Source: Bermanella sp049115935 | Lineage (GTDB): Bacteria; Pseudomonadota; Gammaproteobacteria; Pseudomonadales; Oceanobacteraceae | Direction: 5' to 3' | NCBI GenBank assembly: GCA_049115935.1 | Contig: JAGDZK010000016.1 | Location: 1 to 64,000 of the forward strand | Length of the DNA: 64,000 bases | In this document: positions 8,995 to 16,364 of the stretch, in pieces | Layout of the letters: each line of letters opens with the position of its first letter | Numbering within the stretch: position 1 is the stretch's first letter | Program-made: the position numbers and the translations under genes | Notes under the pieces: generated by a model | What the model was told of the DNA's origin: nothing | Database searches by the model: none | The model's input: the letters and a program-made list of their open reading frames with translations, nothing else

Positions 8995-9867
8995 ATGAGC
9001 ATTTTAATTGATAAAAATACCAAGGTTATTTGCCAAGGCTTTACTGGCTCACAAGGTAGCTTTCATTCAGAACAAGCCATTGCATACGGCACAAAAATGG
9101 TCGGCGGTGTGACACCTGGCAAAGGTGGCACCACGCATTTAGGTTTACCTGTATTTAATACGGTAAAAGAAGCGGTAGAAGTAACCGGCGCCGAAGCCTC
9201 GGTTATTTATGTGCCTGCACCATTTTGTAAAGACTCGATTCTGGAAGCCGCTAACGGTGGAATTAAACTCATTGTGTGTATCACAGAGGGCATTCCTACT
9301 CTCGACATGATGGTATGTAAAATCCGTTGTGATGAATTAGGTGTGACCTTGATTGGGCCTAACTGTCCGGGTGTGATTACTCCAGGAGAAAGCAAAATTG
9401 GCATCATGCCGGGGCATATTCATAAGCCGGGTAAAGTGGGCATCGTATCGCGCTCAGGTACATTAACCTATGAAGCGGTTAAGCAAACCACGGATTACGG
9501 TTTTGGCCAGTCAACTTGTGTGGGTATCGGCGGCGACCCAATTCCGGGTTCAAGCTTTATTGATATTTTGCAACGTTTTCAAGATGACCCAAAAACCGAA
9601 GCCATAGTTATGATTGGTGAAATTGGTGGTACCGCTGAAGAAGAAGCGGCTGAATTCATCAAAGCTAATGTCACTAAACCTGTGGTTTCCTATATTGCCG
9701 GTGTGACCGCACCTGCGGGCAAGCGTATGGGCCATGCTGGCGCGATTATCGCGGGCGGTAAAGGTACAGCGGCTGAAAAGTTCGAAGCCCTAGAAGCGGC
9801 TGGTGTTAAAACTGTGCGCAGTCTTGCCGATATTGGTGAAGCACTGAAAGAAAAAGCAGGTTGGTAA
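8995..9867 (+). CDS. sucD: Succinyl-CoA synthetase alpha subunit
   Basis: CoA-binding and phosphohistidine subunit of succinate-CoA ligase, 290 residues. The CoA-binding Rossmann motif is VICQGFTGSQGSFHSEQAI, and the phosphorylated active-site histidine is H247 in KRMGHAGAIIAGGKGTA. The conserved GPNCPGVITPGE and IGEIGGTAEEEAA segments are present. It is the last gene of the TCA block and is closed by a strong terminator. Confidence 0.98.
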   Translation: MSILIDKNTKVICQGFTGSQGSFHSEQAIAYGTKMVGGVTPGKGGTTHLGLPVFNTVKEAVEVTGAEASVIYVPAPFCKDSILEAANGGIKLIVCITEGIPTLDMMVCKIRCDELGVTLIGPNCPGVITPGESKIGIMPGHIHKPGKVGIVSRSGTLTYEAVKQTTDYGFGQSTCVGIGGDPIPGSSFIDILQRFQDDPKTEAIVMIGEIGGTAEEEAAEFIKANVTKPVVSYIAGVTAPAGKRMGHAGAIIAGGKGTAAEKFEALEAAGVKTVRSLADIGEALKEKAGW

Positions 9868-9882
9868 GCCTGATTGCTGACT

Positions 9883-9908
9883 AAAGCCCTCATAAGAGGG
9901 CTTTTTTT
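9883..9908 (+). terminator. Intrinsic terminator after sucD
   Basis: A perfect 9-bp stem AAAGCCCTC (9883-9891) with GAGGGCTTT (9896-9904) closes an ATAA loop and is followed by a run of T. It lies 15 bases after the sucD stop and ends the TCA-cycle block. Confidence 0.92.
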
Positions 9909-10012
9909 TGCCTATTGATTATTGGTTAATGACCTATATCAGGGGTTTGAATCTAAAACGGAGTTAACGTGTGCCCATCTAAATCGCAGAATACTCAATT
10001 TGGGATATAACA

Positions 10013-10402
10013 ATGCTGACTAAACATGGCTTAACAATTGGCATCGAAAGAATTAATCAAGACTGCTTTATTTCTTTAAAGGCGATAGGCAAGTTAACCC
10101 ATGATGATTATTTAGCTATTACTCCGTTAATAGATGGCGCATTATCACAAGTTGAGAATCCCCATGCTGATGTTTTGTTTGATGCAACCGAACTTGATGG
10201 TTGGGAATTAAGAGCGGCTTGGGATGATTTCAAATTAGGGCTTAAGCATGGACGTGAGTTTCAAAGAATTGCCATATGCGGCAATAAGCGTTGGTTGCAG
10301 GTGGCAGCAAAGATAGGTGAGTGGTTTATCTCTGGTGATGTTAAGTATTTTGATGACGTGGATGATGCACTGGAATGGCTAGCTAACACCCACTCACACT
10401 AG
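10013..10402 (+). CDS. SpoIIAA-like / STAS-fold protein
   Basis: A 129-residue soluble protein resembling the SpoIIAA-like (DUF3478) family, which has a STAS-type alpha/beta fold. Family-like features are the beta strand FISLKAIGKLTHDDY, the central VLFDATELDGWELRAAWDDFKLGLKHGREFQRIAICG, and the C-terminal YFDDVDDALEWL. Unlike true anti-sigma antagonists it lacks the DSS phosphorylation motif. The function of the family is poorly defined; lipid or membrane-related roles have been proposed. It stands alone and is convergent with the next gene, leaving one base between stop codons. Confidence 0.75.
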   Translation: MLTKHGLTIGIERINQDCFISLKAIGKLTHDDYLAITPLIDGALSQVENPHADVLFDATELDGWELRAAWDDFKLGLKHGREFQRIAICGNKRWLQVAAKIGEWFISGDVKYFDDVDDALEWLANTHSH

Positions 10403-10403
10403 G

Positions 10404-11111
10404 TTACCAACTCATTTCTTTGCCTTGCCAATCAAGGTAGCTCAACCGGCCATCTGCTTGAATTTGGTTAACAATCGTTTCTAGTTGCTGGGCTACAAAC
10501 TCGGGTGTGAAAAGTTTGCCTTTTGCGACATTCTTCTGAAACGGCTTACTTAAATTTGTATCGGTTGTGCCTGGGTGAAACGCAAGAATTTTAATGCCTT
10601 TGGCTCTTTTGGCAAACTCCAAACTCGCATTTTTTAAAAGCATATTCAAAGCCGCTTTACTTGCTCGGTAGCTATACCAACCTCCTAGCCTGTTATCTGA
10701 AATACTGCCCACTCGTGCGCTGAAAACAATGACCTTACATTGTTGTTTTTGTATTAATGGGAAAAGCGCTTGTAGCCATAATATAGGCGTTAGGGTGTTG
10801 GCATTTATGACGGATGAAAATGTATTTGGGTCGATATCTTCAATGCGCTTTTCAACCTTTAGGCTTTCGCTATGAAGAATGCCATTGCAAATGTAAATAC
10901 GATCTATGGATGGTAGGTGGAATTGATTGATTTGTTGAGCCGCGTTGGAAATCGATGTTTCAGTGTAGTCACAAACAACACTTTTAATGTTGTCATGATT
11001 TGAGCTAAATGCTTTGCGTGATACCGCAATAATATTGTCACATGAAGGTGCAAGCTGATTAATAATCGTCGTTGCAATCGCGCTGTTTGCACCGATAACG
11101 ATACTATTCAT
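10404..11111 (-). CDS. Short-chain dehydrogenase/reductase (C-factor-like)
   Basis: A 235-residue classical SDR. The cofactor motif near the N terminus is IVIGANSAIATTII, where the usual TGxxxGIG pattern is replaced by GANSAIA. An NNAG-type loop is present as ICNGIL, the catalytic YxxxK is YSYRASK, and a Ser strand precedes it (FSARVGSISDN). The sequence resembles cell-cell signalling C-factor/CsgA-like SDRs of marine gammaproteobacteria. Its ATG overlaps the end of the upstream DCC gene by 8 bases, with GGAGGG in that gene's coding sequence as ribosome site, so translation is coupled. The substrate cannot be read from the sequence. Confidence 0.85.
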   Translation of the reverse strand: MNSIVIGANSAIATTIINQLAPSCDNIIAVSRKAFSSNHDNIKSVVCDYTETSISNAAQQINQFHLPSIDRIYICNGILHSESLKVEKRIEDIDPNTFSSVINANTLTPILWLQALFPLIQKQQCKVIVFSARVGSISDNRLGGWYSYRASKAALNMLLKNASLEFAKRAKGIKILAFHPGTTDTNLSKPFQKNVAKGKLFTPEFVAQQLETIVNQIQADGRLSYLDWQGKEMSW

Positions 11112-11520
11112 TACACCCTCCTTTGTTGCATGAAAGGGGCCTTGATTGTTTTCTTTTAGAGAATATTCCAGTTATTTGATGACGATATTTTGCAAACAGC
11201 AAATAACACGGTTTTGTGATGGGTTGTAGCCATGGCCATTTTAAAGGTGAGAACCACTTACCCAGGCCCACCGAACTCCATAATAAATAGGTTGCATCTA
11301 ATCCTGTTACCCACTCACCGCTTGCGGTTTTTACATGCAACAGCGCATCTAGGGTTTGTTTGTTAAGGTCGGGATAATTAGCCTCAAACGATTCATCTTG
11401 TATGTCTTCAAAAATGATGCGGTTTTGAGTGTCTTTTCTTTTTAGATGGGTGATTTCCCAATTACATAAAGGACATGAGCCATCATAAAAAACAGTGATC
11501 TTTTCATTAGATATCGTCAT
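11104..11520 (-). CDS. Thiol-disulfide oxidoreductase DCC-family protein
   Basis: About 138 residues of the DCC (DUF393) family, named for its N-terminal DxxCxxC motif, seen here as FYDGSCPLCNWEI. Downstream are family-like segments IIFEDIQ, VKTASGEWVTGLDATYLLW and a hydrophobic stretch around the Trp/Pro-rich WFSPLKWPWLQPI. I chose the ATG at 11520, which places the DCC motif about 10 residues in and leaves one base after the glutathione peroxidase stop. The reading frame extends upstream into that gene but gives an atypical N terminus. It is probably the middle gene of a three-gene redox operon. The biochemical function of the family is unproven. Confidence 0.85.
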   Translation of the reverse strand: MTISNEKITVFYDGSCPLCNWEITHLKRKDTQNRIIFEDIQDESFEANYPDLNKQTLDALLHVKTASGEWVTGLDATYLLWSSVGLGKWFSPLKWPWLQPITKPCYLLFAKYRHQITGIFSKRKQSRPLSCNKGGCNE

Positions 11521-11521
11521 C

Positions 11522-12046
11522 TTAAAGGACCGCTTTGATGTCTTTAAGCAAGATTGCTGAACTGGGCTTAATAGAGCTGTCATAGCGTTTTACAACGTTG
11601 CCTTGGCGATCAACTAAATACTTATTAAAATTCCATTTGGGTTCACCCTGTTTTGAATTCAAGTGTTCAAATATTGGGTGGGCATTATCACCTTTAACAC
11701 GTATTGGTTTACTCATAGTAAAACTGACACCAAAGTTTTTATAACAAATGCTGGCTGTTTGCGCTTCGTTAGAAGATTCTTGATTAAAGCTGTTGGAAGG
11801 GAAGCCTATAACAACGAGCCCTTTGTCTTTGTAATCTTGGTGTAGTGTTTCTAAACCTGAAAATTGTTTGGTATAGCCACAATGACTGGCGGTGTTGATG
11901 ATCAGAAGAGGTTTATATTTTACAATGTCACACAGTTCTATGACGTCAGAGCTATGTAACTTATTGATGCTGGTATCAAGCCATTGAGGGCATTGAGCCC
12001 AAGAAATTGCAGGTATGATAGCGAAAAGCAGTGCGTATAGTTTCAT
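11522..12046 (-). CDS. Secreted glutathione peroxidase-family protein
   Basis: A 174-residue thiol peroxidase of the glutathione peroxidase/BtuE type. A signal peptide (MKLYALLFAIIPAISWA) suggests periplasmic location. The active-site motif is NTASHCGYT with a peroxidatic Cys in place of selenocysteine; the second motif is IGFPSNSFNQES (Asn rather than the common Gln/Gly context) and the catalytic Trp region is WNFNKYLVD. It reduces peroxides using thioredoxin-like or thiol donors. It is the first gene of an operon with the DCC and SDR genes. Confidence 0.9.
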   Translation of the reverse strand: MKLYALLFAIIPAISWAQCPQWLDTSINKLHSSDVIELCDIVKYKPLLIINTASHCGYTKQFSGLETLHQDYKDKGLVVIGFPSNSFNQESSNEAQTASICYKNFGVSFTMSKPIRVKGDNAHPIFEHLNSKQGEPKWNFNKYLVDRQGNVVKRYDSSIKPSSAILLKDIKAVL

Positions 12047-12130
12047 GACTCACCCAAGTGTGATTATAAATACTATACGCATCGTAGTCGTTAATGGATT
12101 AACCCCATGAGCGGTACCAGAGAGTGGCGG

Positions 12131-13474
12131 TTATACCAAGTCTCGCATTAACAACGTGTAAGGGTTGTCTATATAACCCTCTGGTTTGGGGATCAATACC
12201 TTTACACCTGAGCCTTGTGCTATTTCTCTTGGCTGTTGCTTGGTATCCAGTATGCCTTTAAGTTGATAGCGCATGTTGCCAGAAGGGCTCATGAGCTCAA
12301 CGTGATCACCTTCTTTAAAATGGTTTTTTACATCTATGGTTAAATAATCTGGATGTATTTCTTGAATGACCTCACCCACAAACTGCTGTTTGGTGCTTTC
12401 GGAAGTGCCCCGTTCGTAGTTCTGGTATTCATCGTGAACATGGCGGCGGTAGAAGCCTTCTGTGTAACCACGGTTAGATAGGGCTTCTAGGGTATCCATG
12501 AGCGAGCGATCAAACTCTTTTCCACCTAAGGCATCGTCAATGGCTTTGCGGTAAGTCTGTGCTGTGCGGGCAGCGTAATAGTGGCTTTTGGTGCGACCTT
12601 CAATTTTTAGGGAATGTACGCCTATATCTACCAGTTTTTGCACGTGCTGAATGGCACGTAGATCCTTTGAGTTCATGATGTAGGTGCCGTGTTCGTCTTC
12701 AAACGCAGGCATGTACTCACCTGGGCGCCCAGGTTCTTCTAATAAATACAAACCGTCAGTGGGTTCGCCTTCACCTAATGTGGGTTCAAAGTTGGGTTGC
12801 CCTGGCTGCCAAAGTTGAGCACTGTCTTTGGTGATAATGTCACCTGTATCGGTTTGGGTGGCTTCGTGGGTGTCGTATTTCCAGCGACAAGCGTTGGTGC
12901 AGGTGCCTTGGTTAGGGTCACGCTTATTAATGTAACCACTTAATAAACAGCGCCCAGAGTAGGCGATGCACAAGGCGCCATGAACAAACACTTCTAGCTC
13001 CATTTCTGGCACTAGCATGCGGATTTCTTCGATTTCTTCTAACGATAATTCACGTGATAAAATGACACGTTTAATACCCTGTTTGTGCCAAAATTTAACC
13101 GCTGCATAATTAACGGCGTTGGCTTGTACACTTAAGTGGATTGGTGTGTCAGGCCATTTCTCTTTTACCAGCATAATCAGGCCAGGGTCCGACATGATTA
13201 GGGCATCAGGTCCCATTTTGATTACAGGTTCGATGTCTTTTAGATAGCTGTGCACCTTTTTGTTATGTGGCGCAATGTTACTGGCCACATAAAATTTCTT
13301 ACCCTGTAGATGGGCCTCTTGAATGCCGGTATTTAAATTAGCGAGATCAAAGTCGTTGTTACGTACCCTTAAACTGTAACGAGGTTGCCCTGCATAAACG
13401 GCATTAGCACCGTAGGCAAAGGCATAGCGCATGTTTTTGAGGGTGCCTGCGGGGCTTAGCAGTTCAGTTTTCAT
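12131..13474 (-). CDS. trhP: U32-family tRNA 5-hydroxyuridine synthesis protein
   Basis: A 447-residue member of the U32 'peptidase' family matching E. coli YegQ/TrhP, which takes part in prephenate-dependent formation of 5-hydroxyuridine at position 34 of tRNAs. The N-terminal barrel begins MKTELLSPAGTLKNMRYAFA. The U32 signature is around EVFVHGALCIAYSGRCLLSGY, followed by the Cys-rich NQGTCTNACRWKY that would bind an iron-sulfur cluster. The C-terminal small domain ends YTLLMRDLV. It is monocistronic and transcribed divergently from grxD. The older label 'protease' is probably wrong for this subfamily. Confidence 0.93.
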   Translation of the reverse strand: MKTELLSPAGTLKNMRYAFAYGANAVYAGQPRYSLRVRNNDFDLANLNTGIQEAHLQGKKFYVASNIAPHNKKVHSYLKDIEPVIKMGPDALIMSDPGLIMLVKEKWPDTPIHLSVQANAVNYAAVKFWHKQGIKRVILSRELSLEEIEEIRMLVPEMELEVFVHGALCIAYSGRCLLSGYINKRDPNQGTCTNACRWKYDTHEATQTDTGDIITKDSAQLWQPGQPNFEPTLGEGEPTDGLYLLEEPGRPGEYMPAFEDEHGTYIMNSKDLRAIQHVQKLVDIGVHSLKIEGRTKSHYYAARTAQTYRKAIDDALGGKEFDRSLMDTLEALSNRGYTEGFYRRHVHDEYQNYERGTSESTKQQFVGEVIQEIHPDYLTIDVKNHFKEGDHVELMSPSGNMRYQLKGILDTKQQPREIAQGSGVKVLIPKPEGYIDNPYTLLMRDLV

Positions 13475-13642
13475 GGGTCACATTGGCATTGGATAAAACG
13501 GCGCATTATGCCTTGGTTTAGATTATAGGATTTGATTGAGGTCAAGCCTGCCTCAGGCTAGTGGGATTTTCTTATCCTAGTAATGGACTTGGTTATTGTT
13601 TAAAATGTCGCAAAATTTAGCACACCAGATGAGAGCCTATAT

Positions 13643-13969
13643 ATGTCTGATATTATCGAACAAATCAAAGAGCAAATTGGTAGCAATGATGTCCTTATTT
13701 ACATGAAGGGCAATCCAAACCAGCCTCAGTGTGGCTTTTCAGCTCGTACTGTTTCTGCGTTGATGGAATGTGGTAAGCGTTTTGCGTACGTTGATGTGTT
13801 GTCTAACCCTGATGTGCGTGCCAACTTGCCAGCGTATGCTAATTGGCCAACCTTCCCGCAGTTGTGGGTAAAAGGTGAGTTAGTAGGTGGTTGTGACATC
13901 GTCACTGAAATGGCAGAAAGCGGTGAGCTTAAAAAGTTAATCGACGCAGCTGTACCAGACGAAGCTTAA
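13643..13969 (+). CDS. grxD: Monothiol glutaredoxin Grx4
   Basis: A 108-residue monothiol glutaredoxin with the CGFS active site (QPQCGFSARTV) and the glutathione-binding segments WPTFPQLWVKGELVGGCDI. This family carries and transfers [2Fe-2S] clusters, often with BolA partners, rather than acting as a reductant. Length and residues match E. coli GrxD. It is monocistronic, with a strong terminator 15 bases after the stop. Confidence 0.96.
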   Translation: MSDIIEQIKEQIGSNDVLIYMKGNPNQPQCGFSARTVSALMECGKRFAYVDVLSNPDVRANLPAYANWPTFPQLWVKGELVGGCDIVTEMAESGELKKLIDAAVPDEA

Positions 13970-13983
13970 TTTGAGCCTTGTTT

Positions 13984-14010
13984 AAAAAACCGCCTAAGGG
14001 CGGTTTTTTT
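13984..14010 (+). terminator. Intrinsic terminator after grxD
   Basis: A perfect stem AAAAAACCGCC (13984-13994) with GGCGGTTTTTT (13999-14009) around a TAAG loop, ending in a T run. The A-rich left arm means it could also act on transcripts from the other side. Confidence 0.9.
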
Positions 14011-14129
14011 GTGCCTAGTTATTTGTTATCGCCTTGAAACCCTCATAAATACACGCTTTAGTGGCTTGTAATATAATTGTAACAATTAAAAGTTAGCCTG
14101 CGTCCAATTATAAAATATCAGGTTTCAGA

Positions 14130-15542
14130 ATGATTAGAACGTCACGTTTTTTGGGTTTCTTAGCGAGCTTGCTATGTGCAGGCTTAGCTTACGGCTCTAT
14201 ATCGACAGAACAAGCGCTACGCTGGGAACAAGCTAAAACCGCTATTAATGGTGTGCCTGTTGCTTTTAAGAGCCTTCCTGGTGGCTCTTCAACTCATACG
14301 CTGTTTACGATTCATGGATCTAATACCGTAGGTGAAAGCTTGGCGCCTAAAATGGTCATGGCATACCTTGAAGCGAAAGGTGCAAAAAACTTACGTATCG
14401 TGCCTTTGGCTACACCTAATGAAAAATTGATACAAGGCGACCTTCCGAGTCTGGGTAAAACAGTTGAGGTAGCCATTGCCGCCCATGGTTCAAGCACTGG
14501 TTTTAAAAGTTTGTTAAATGGTGATGCTGATATTTGGGCGTCTTCACGGCCAGTTAAAGATAAAGAGGTATCAGCGGCTAAAGATTTTTCTGATTTACAA
14601 GAGCCTGAATCCGAGCATGTATTGGGTATTGATGGGTTAGCCATTGTGGTTAATCCAAGAAATAATATTTCGCAGCTAAGTAAAGAGCAGTTAGGTTTGA
14701 TTTATTCAGGCCAAGTCACTAATTGGTCTGAACTTGGTGGACCAAATGTTTCGATTTCGTTATTCGCAAGGGATGAAAACTCAGGTACCTGGGATAGCTT
14801 TAAGAACATGGTACTTGGCAAGCGCTACCAATTAAGCGAAGCGGCTCAACGATTTGAATCCAGTGAAAACCTAGTACGTAATGTCTTACAAAATGAGGGG
14901 GGTATCGGTTTTATTGGTATGGCCTTCGTAGGTAAAAGTAAGCTGTTAGCCATCAGTGACGGTCCAGCACAGGCGTTTGAGCCTTCTCAGCTAACCGTCG
15001 CAACGGAAGATTATGCATTATCACGCCGACTGTTCTTTTATACTCATGCGCAGCCTAGTCGCGAATATGTAAAAGAATTTATGAGTTTTGCTCAAGGTAT
15101 TTATGGTCAATCGATTGTGCGAAATGAGGGGTTTATCTCTCAAAATGTAGAGTCAATGGCTGCAAATTTAGCGGACGATATGCCGGCTGATTATGTTGAA
15201 ATGGTGAAAGGCGCTAAGCGCTTGAGTGTTAACTTTCGTTTTCAAGAAGGCAGTGCCCAACTTGATAATAAAGCCATAAAAGATATTCAGCGCCTAGCGT
15301 ATTATGTGCGTGAGCAAATGCCTAATTCAAAGCTATTATTGATTGGGTTTGGTGATAAACGTAAAAATGAGCACCGATCTAAGTTGCTATCTAAATTAAG
15401 AGCCATGGCGGTAAAACGTGAGCTATCACGTTTAGGTATTTACCCGAAGAAAACCACAGGTTACGGTGACTTTAATCCTGTGGCCTCTTTCGAAGGGGCA
15501 TCTAAAGTTAAGAACCGTCGTGTTGAGGTTTGGTTACGTTAG
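14130..15542 (+). CDS. Phosphate-binding (PstS-like) and OmpA-domain fusion protein
   Basis: A 470-residue envelope protein with a signal peptide (ends near LAYGS). Residues about 50-320 form a PstS-like periplasmic binding domain (IHGSNTVGESLAPKM, AAHGSSTGFKSLLNGDADIW, FARDENSGTWDSFKNMVLG, GGIGFIGMAFV). Residues about 355-470 form an OmpA-like peptidoglycan-binding domain (VNFRFQEGSAQLDNKAIKDI ... VKNRRVEVWLR). The architecture implies a phosphate- or anion-binding module tethered to the cell wall, not a free ABC-transporter component; no pst genes are adjacent. Its 3' end overlaps the convergent DUF454 gene by 35 bases. Confidence 0.88.
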   Translation: MIRTSRFLGFLASLLCAGLAYGSISTEQALRWEQAKTAINGVPVAFKSLPGGSSTHTLFTIHGSNTVGESLAPKMVMAYLEAKGAKNLRIVPLATPNEKLIQGDLPSLGKTVEVAIAAHGSSTGFKSLLNGDADIWASSRPVKDKEVSAAKDFSDLQEPESEHVLGIDGLAIVVNPRNNISQLSKEQLGLIYSGQVTNWSELGGPNVSISLFARDENSGTWDSFKNMVLGKRYQLSEAAQRFESSENLVRNVLQNEGGIGFIGMAFVGKSKLLAISDGPAQAFEPSQLTVATEDYALSRRLFFYTHAQPSREYVKEFMSFAQGIYGQSIVRNEGFISQNVESMAANLADDMPADYVEMVKGAKRLSVNFRFQEGSAQLDNKAIKDIQRLAYYVREQMPNSKLLLIGFGDKRKNEHRSKLLSKLRAMAVKRELSRLGIYPKKTTGYGDFNPVASFEGASKVKNRRVEVWLR

Positions 15543-15936
15543 AGCTCTCAATAGTGGGTAAGCGCCAGATATAAATGCTGACGCACCCACCGATCAATAA
15601 CAATGCTAATTTCCCCCAGATAATAGGCACCACTAACCAAGCAGACACACCCATCGTTAACCAAATCGTCATGATTGTGTATATCTTGGCTTTTTTGGGC
15701 AGACCTTCGCCATTTAAGTAGTGCAACACATATTTCCCTAATCTTGGGTGTTCAACTAGCCATTGGTAAAAACGAGGGCTAGAGCGTACAAAACAGGCTG
15801 CGGCTAACAATAGGAACGGAGTAGTGGGTAAAAGTGGCAAGAAAATACCCAGAACCCCTAAGCACACGCTGAGCCAGCCAATGATGATAAGAGTCCATAT
15901 GATAAGGCTATGGCGTTTTTTAGGGAGGGTTTCCAT
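15508..15936 (-). CDS. DUF454 (YbaN-like) inner-membrane protein
   Basis: A 142-residue membrane protein of the YbaN/DUF454 family. It has two N-terminal hydrophobic segments (about 12-45) with the family motif GVLGIFLPLLPTTPFLLLAAACF, then the conserved FVRSSPRFYQWLVEHPRLGKYV, and a second pair of membrane segments near 85-125. The function of the family is unknown. The last 35 bases are antisense to the end of the PstS/OmpA gene, so the two transcripts are complementary at their 3' ends. Confidence 0.88.
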   Translation of the reverse strand: METLPKKRHSLIIWTLIIIGWLSVCLGVLGIFLPLLPTTPFLLLAAACFVRSSPRFYQWLVEHPRLGKYVLHYLNGEGLPKKAKIYTIMTIWLTMGVSAWLVVPIIWGKLALLLIGGCVSIYIWRLPTIESSNVTKPQHDGS

Positions 15937-16059
15937 TAGATCTTATATTCTCGAACTCAATTTCTACTTAACATTGAAAAATTTATCACTTACGTGAGCA
16001 AAACACCAATGCAGCATCTATTCTTTACGTGATAAGAACAGATAAATGAAAGGTAGATT

Positions 16060-16362
16060 ATGAGTACTGTTAACGTAAGTGATAGCGCTGGGGTATTGCT
16101 CATCGCTATAGAGGGGCGATTTGACTTTAATATCCTGCAAAAGTTTCGTGATGCGTATTCTGAAAAAGAAGGATCACAAGGTCAATTTGTCATTGATTTA
16201 GCTCAGACCGAATACATTGATAGTTCTGCTCTGGGTATGCTGTTAAATATGAAAAACCATTTAGGCGTAGAAGACAGGCAAATTGAGATAAAAAACTGCC
16301 AGCCTAATTTAATGAAAATATTCTCAATTGCTCATTTTGATAAAAAGTTTAAGTTTGTGTAA
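16060..16362 (+). CDS. STAS-domain anti-sigma factor antagonist
   Basis: A 100-residue STAS protein resembling the HsbA/SpoIIAA type. The phosphoacceptor region is EYIDSSALGMLLNM, with a Ser that would be phosphorylated by a HATPase-type serine kinase and dephosphorylated by a PP2C phosphatase. A GAAAGG ribosome site lies before the ATG. Two bases separate its stop from the start of the receiver/PP2C/HATPase gene, which is the expected kinase-phosphatase partner. By analogy with Pseudomonas HsbA, it may control an anti-sigma or diguanylate cyclase partner; that is inference. Confidence 0.9.
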   Translation: MSTVNVSDSAGVLLIAIEGRFDFNILQKFRDAYSEKEGSQGQFVIDLAQTEYIDSSALGMLLNMKNHLGVEDRQIEIKNCQPNLMKIFSIAHFDKKFKFV

Positions 16363-16364
16363 CT

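Noticed and set aside
12131..13474. Secreted collagenase-type protease (U32 family)
   Set aside because: No signal peptide, and the Cys-rich motif matches the tRNA-modifying TrhP/YegQ subfamily.
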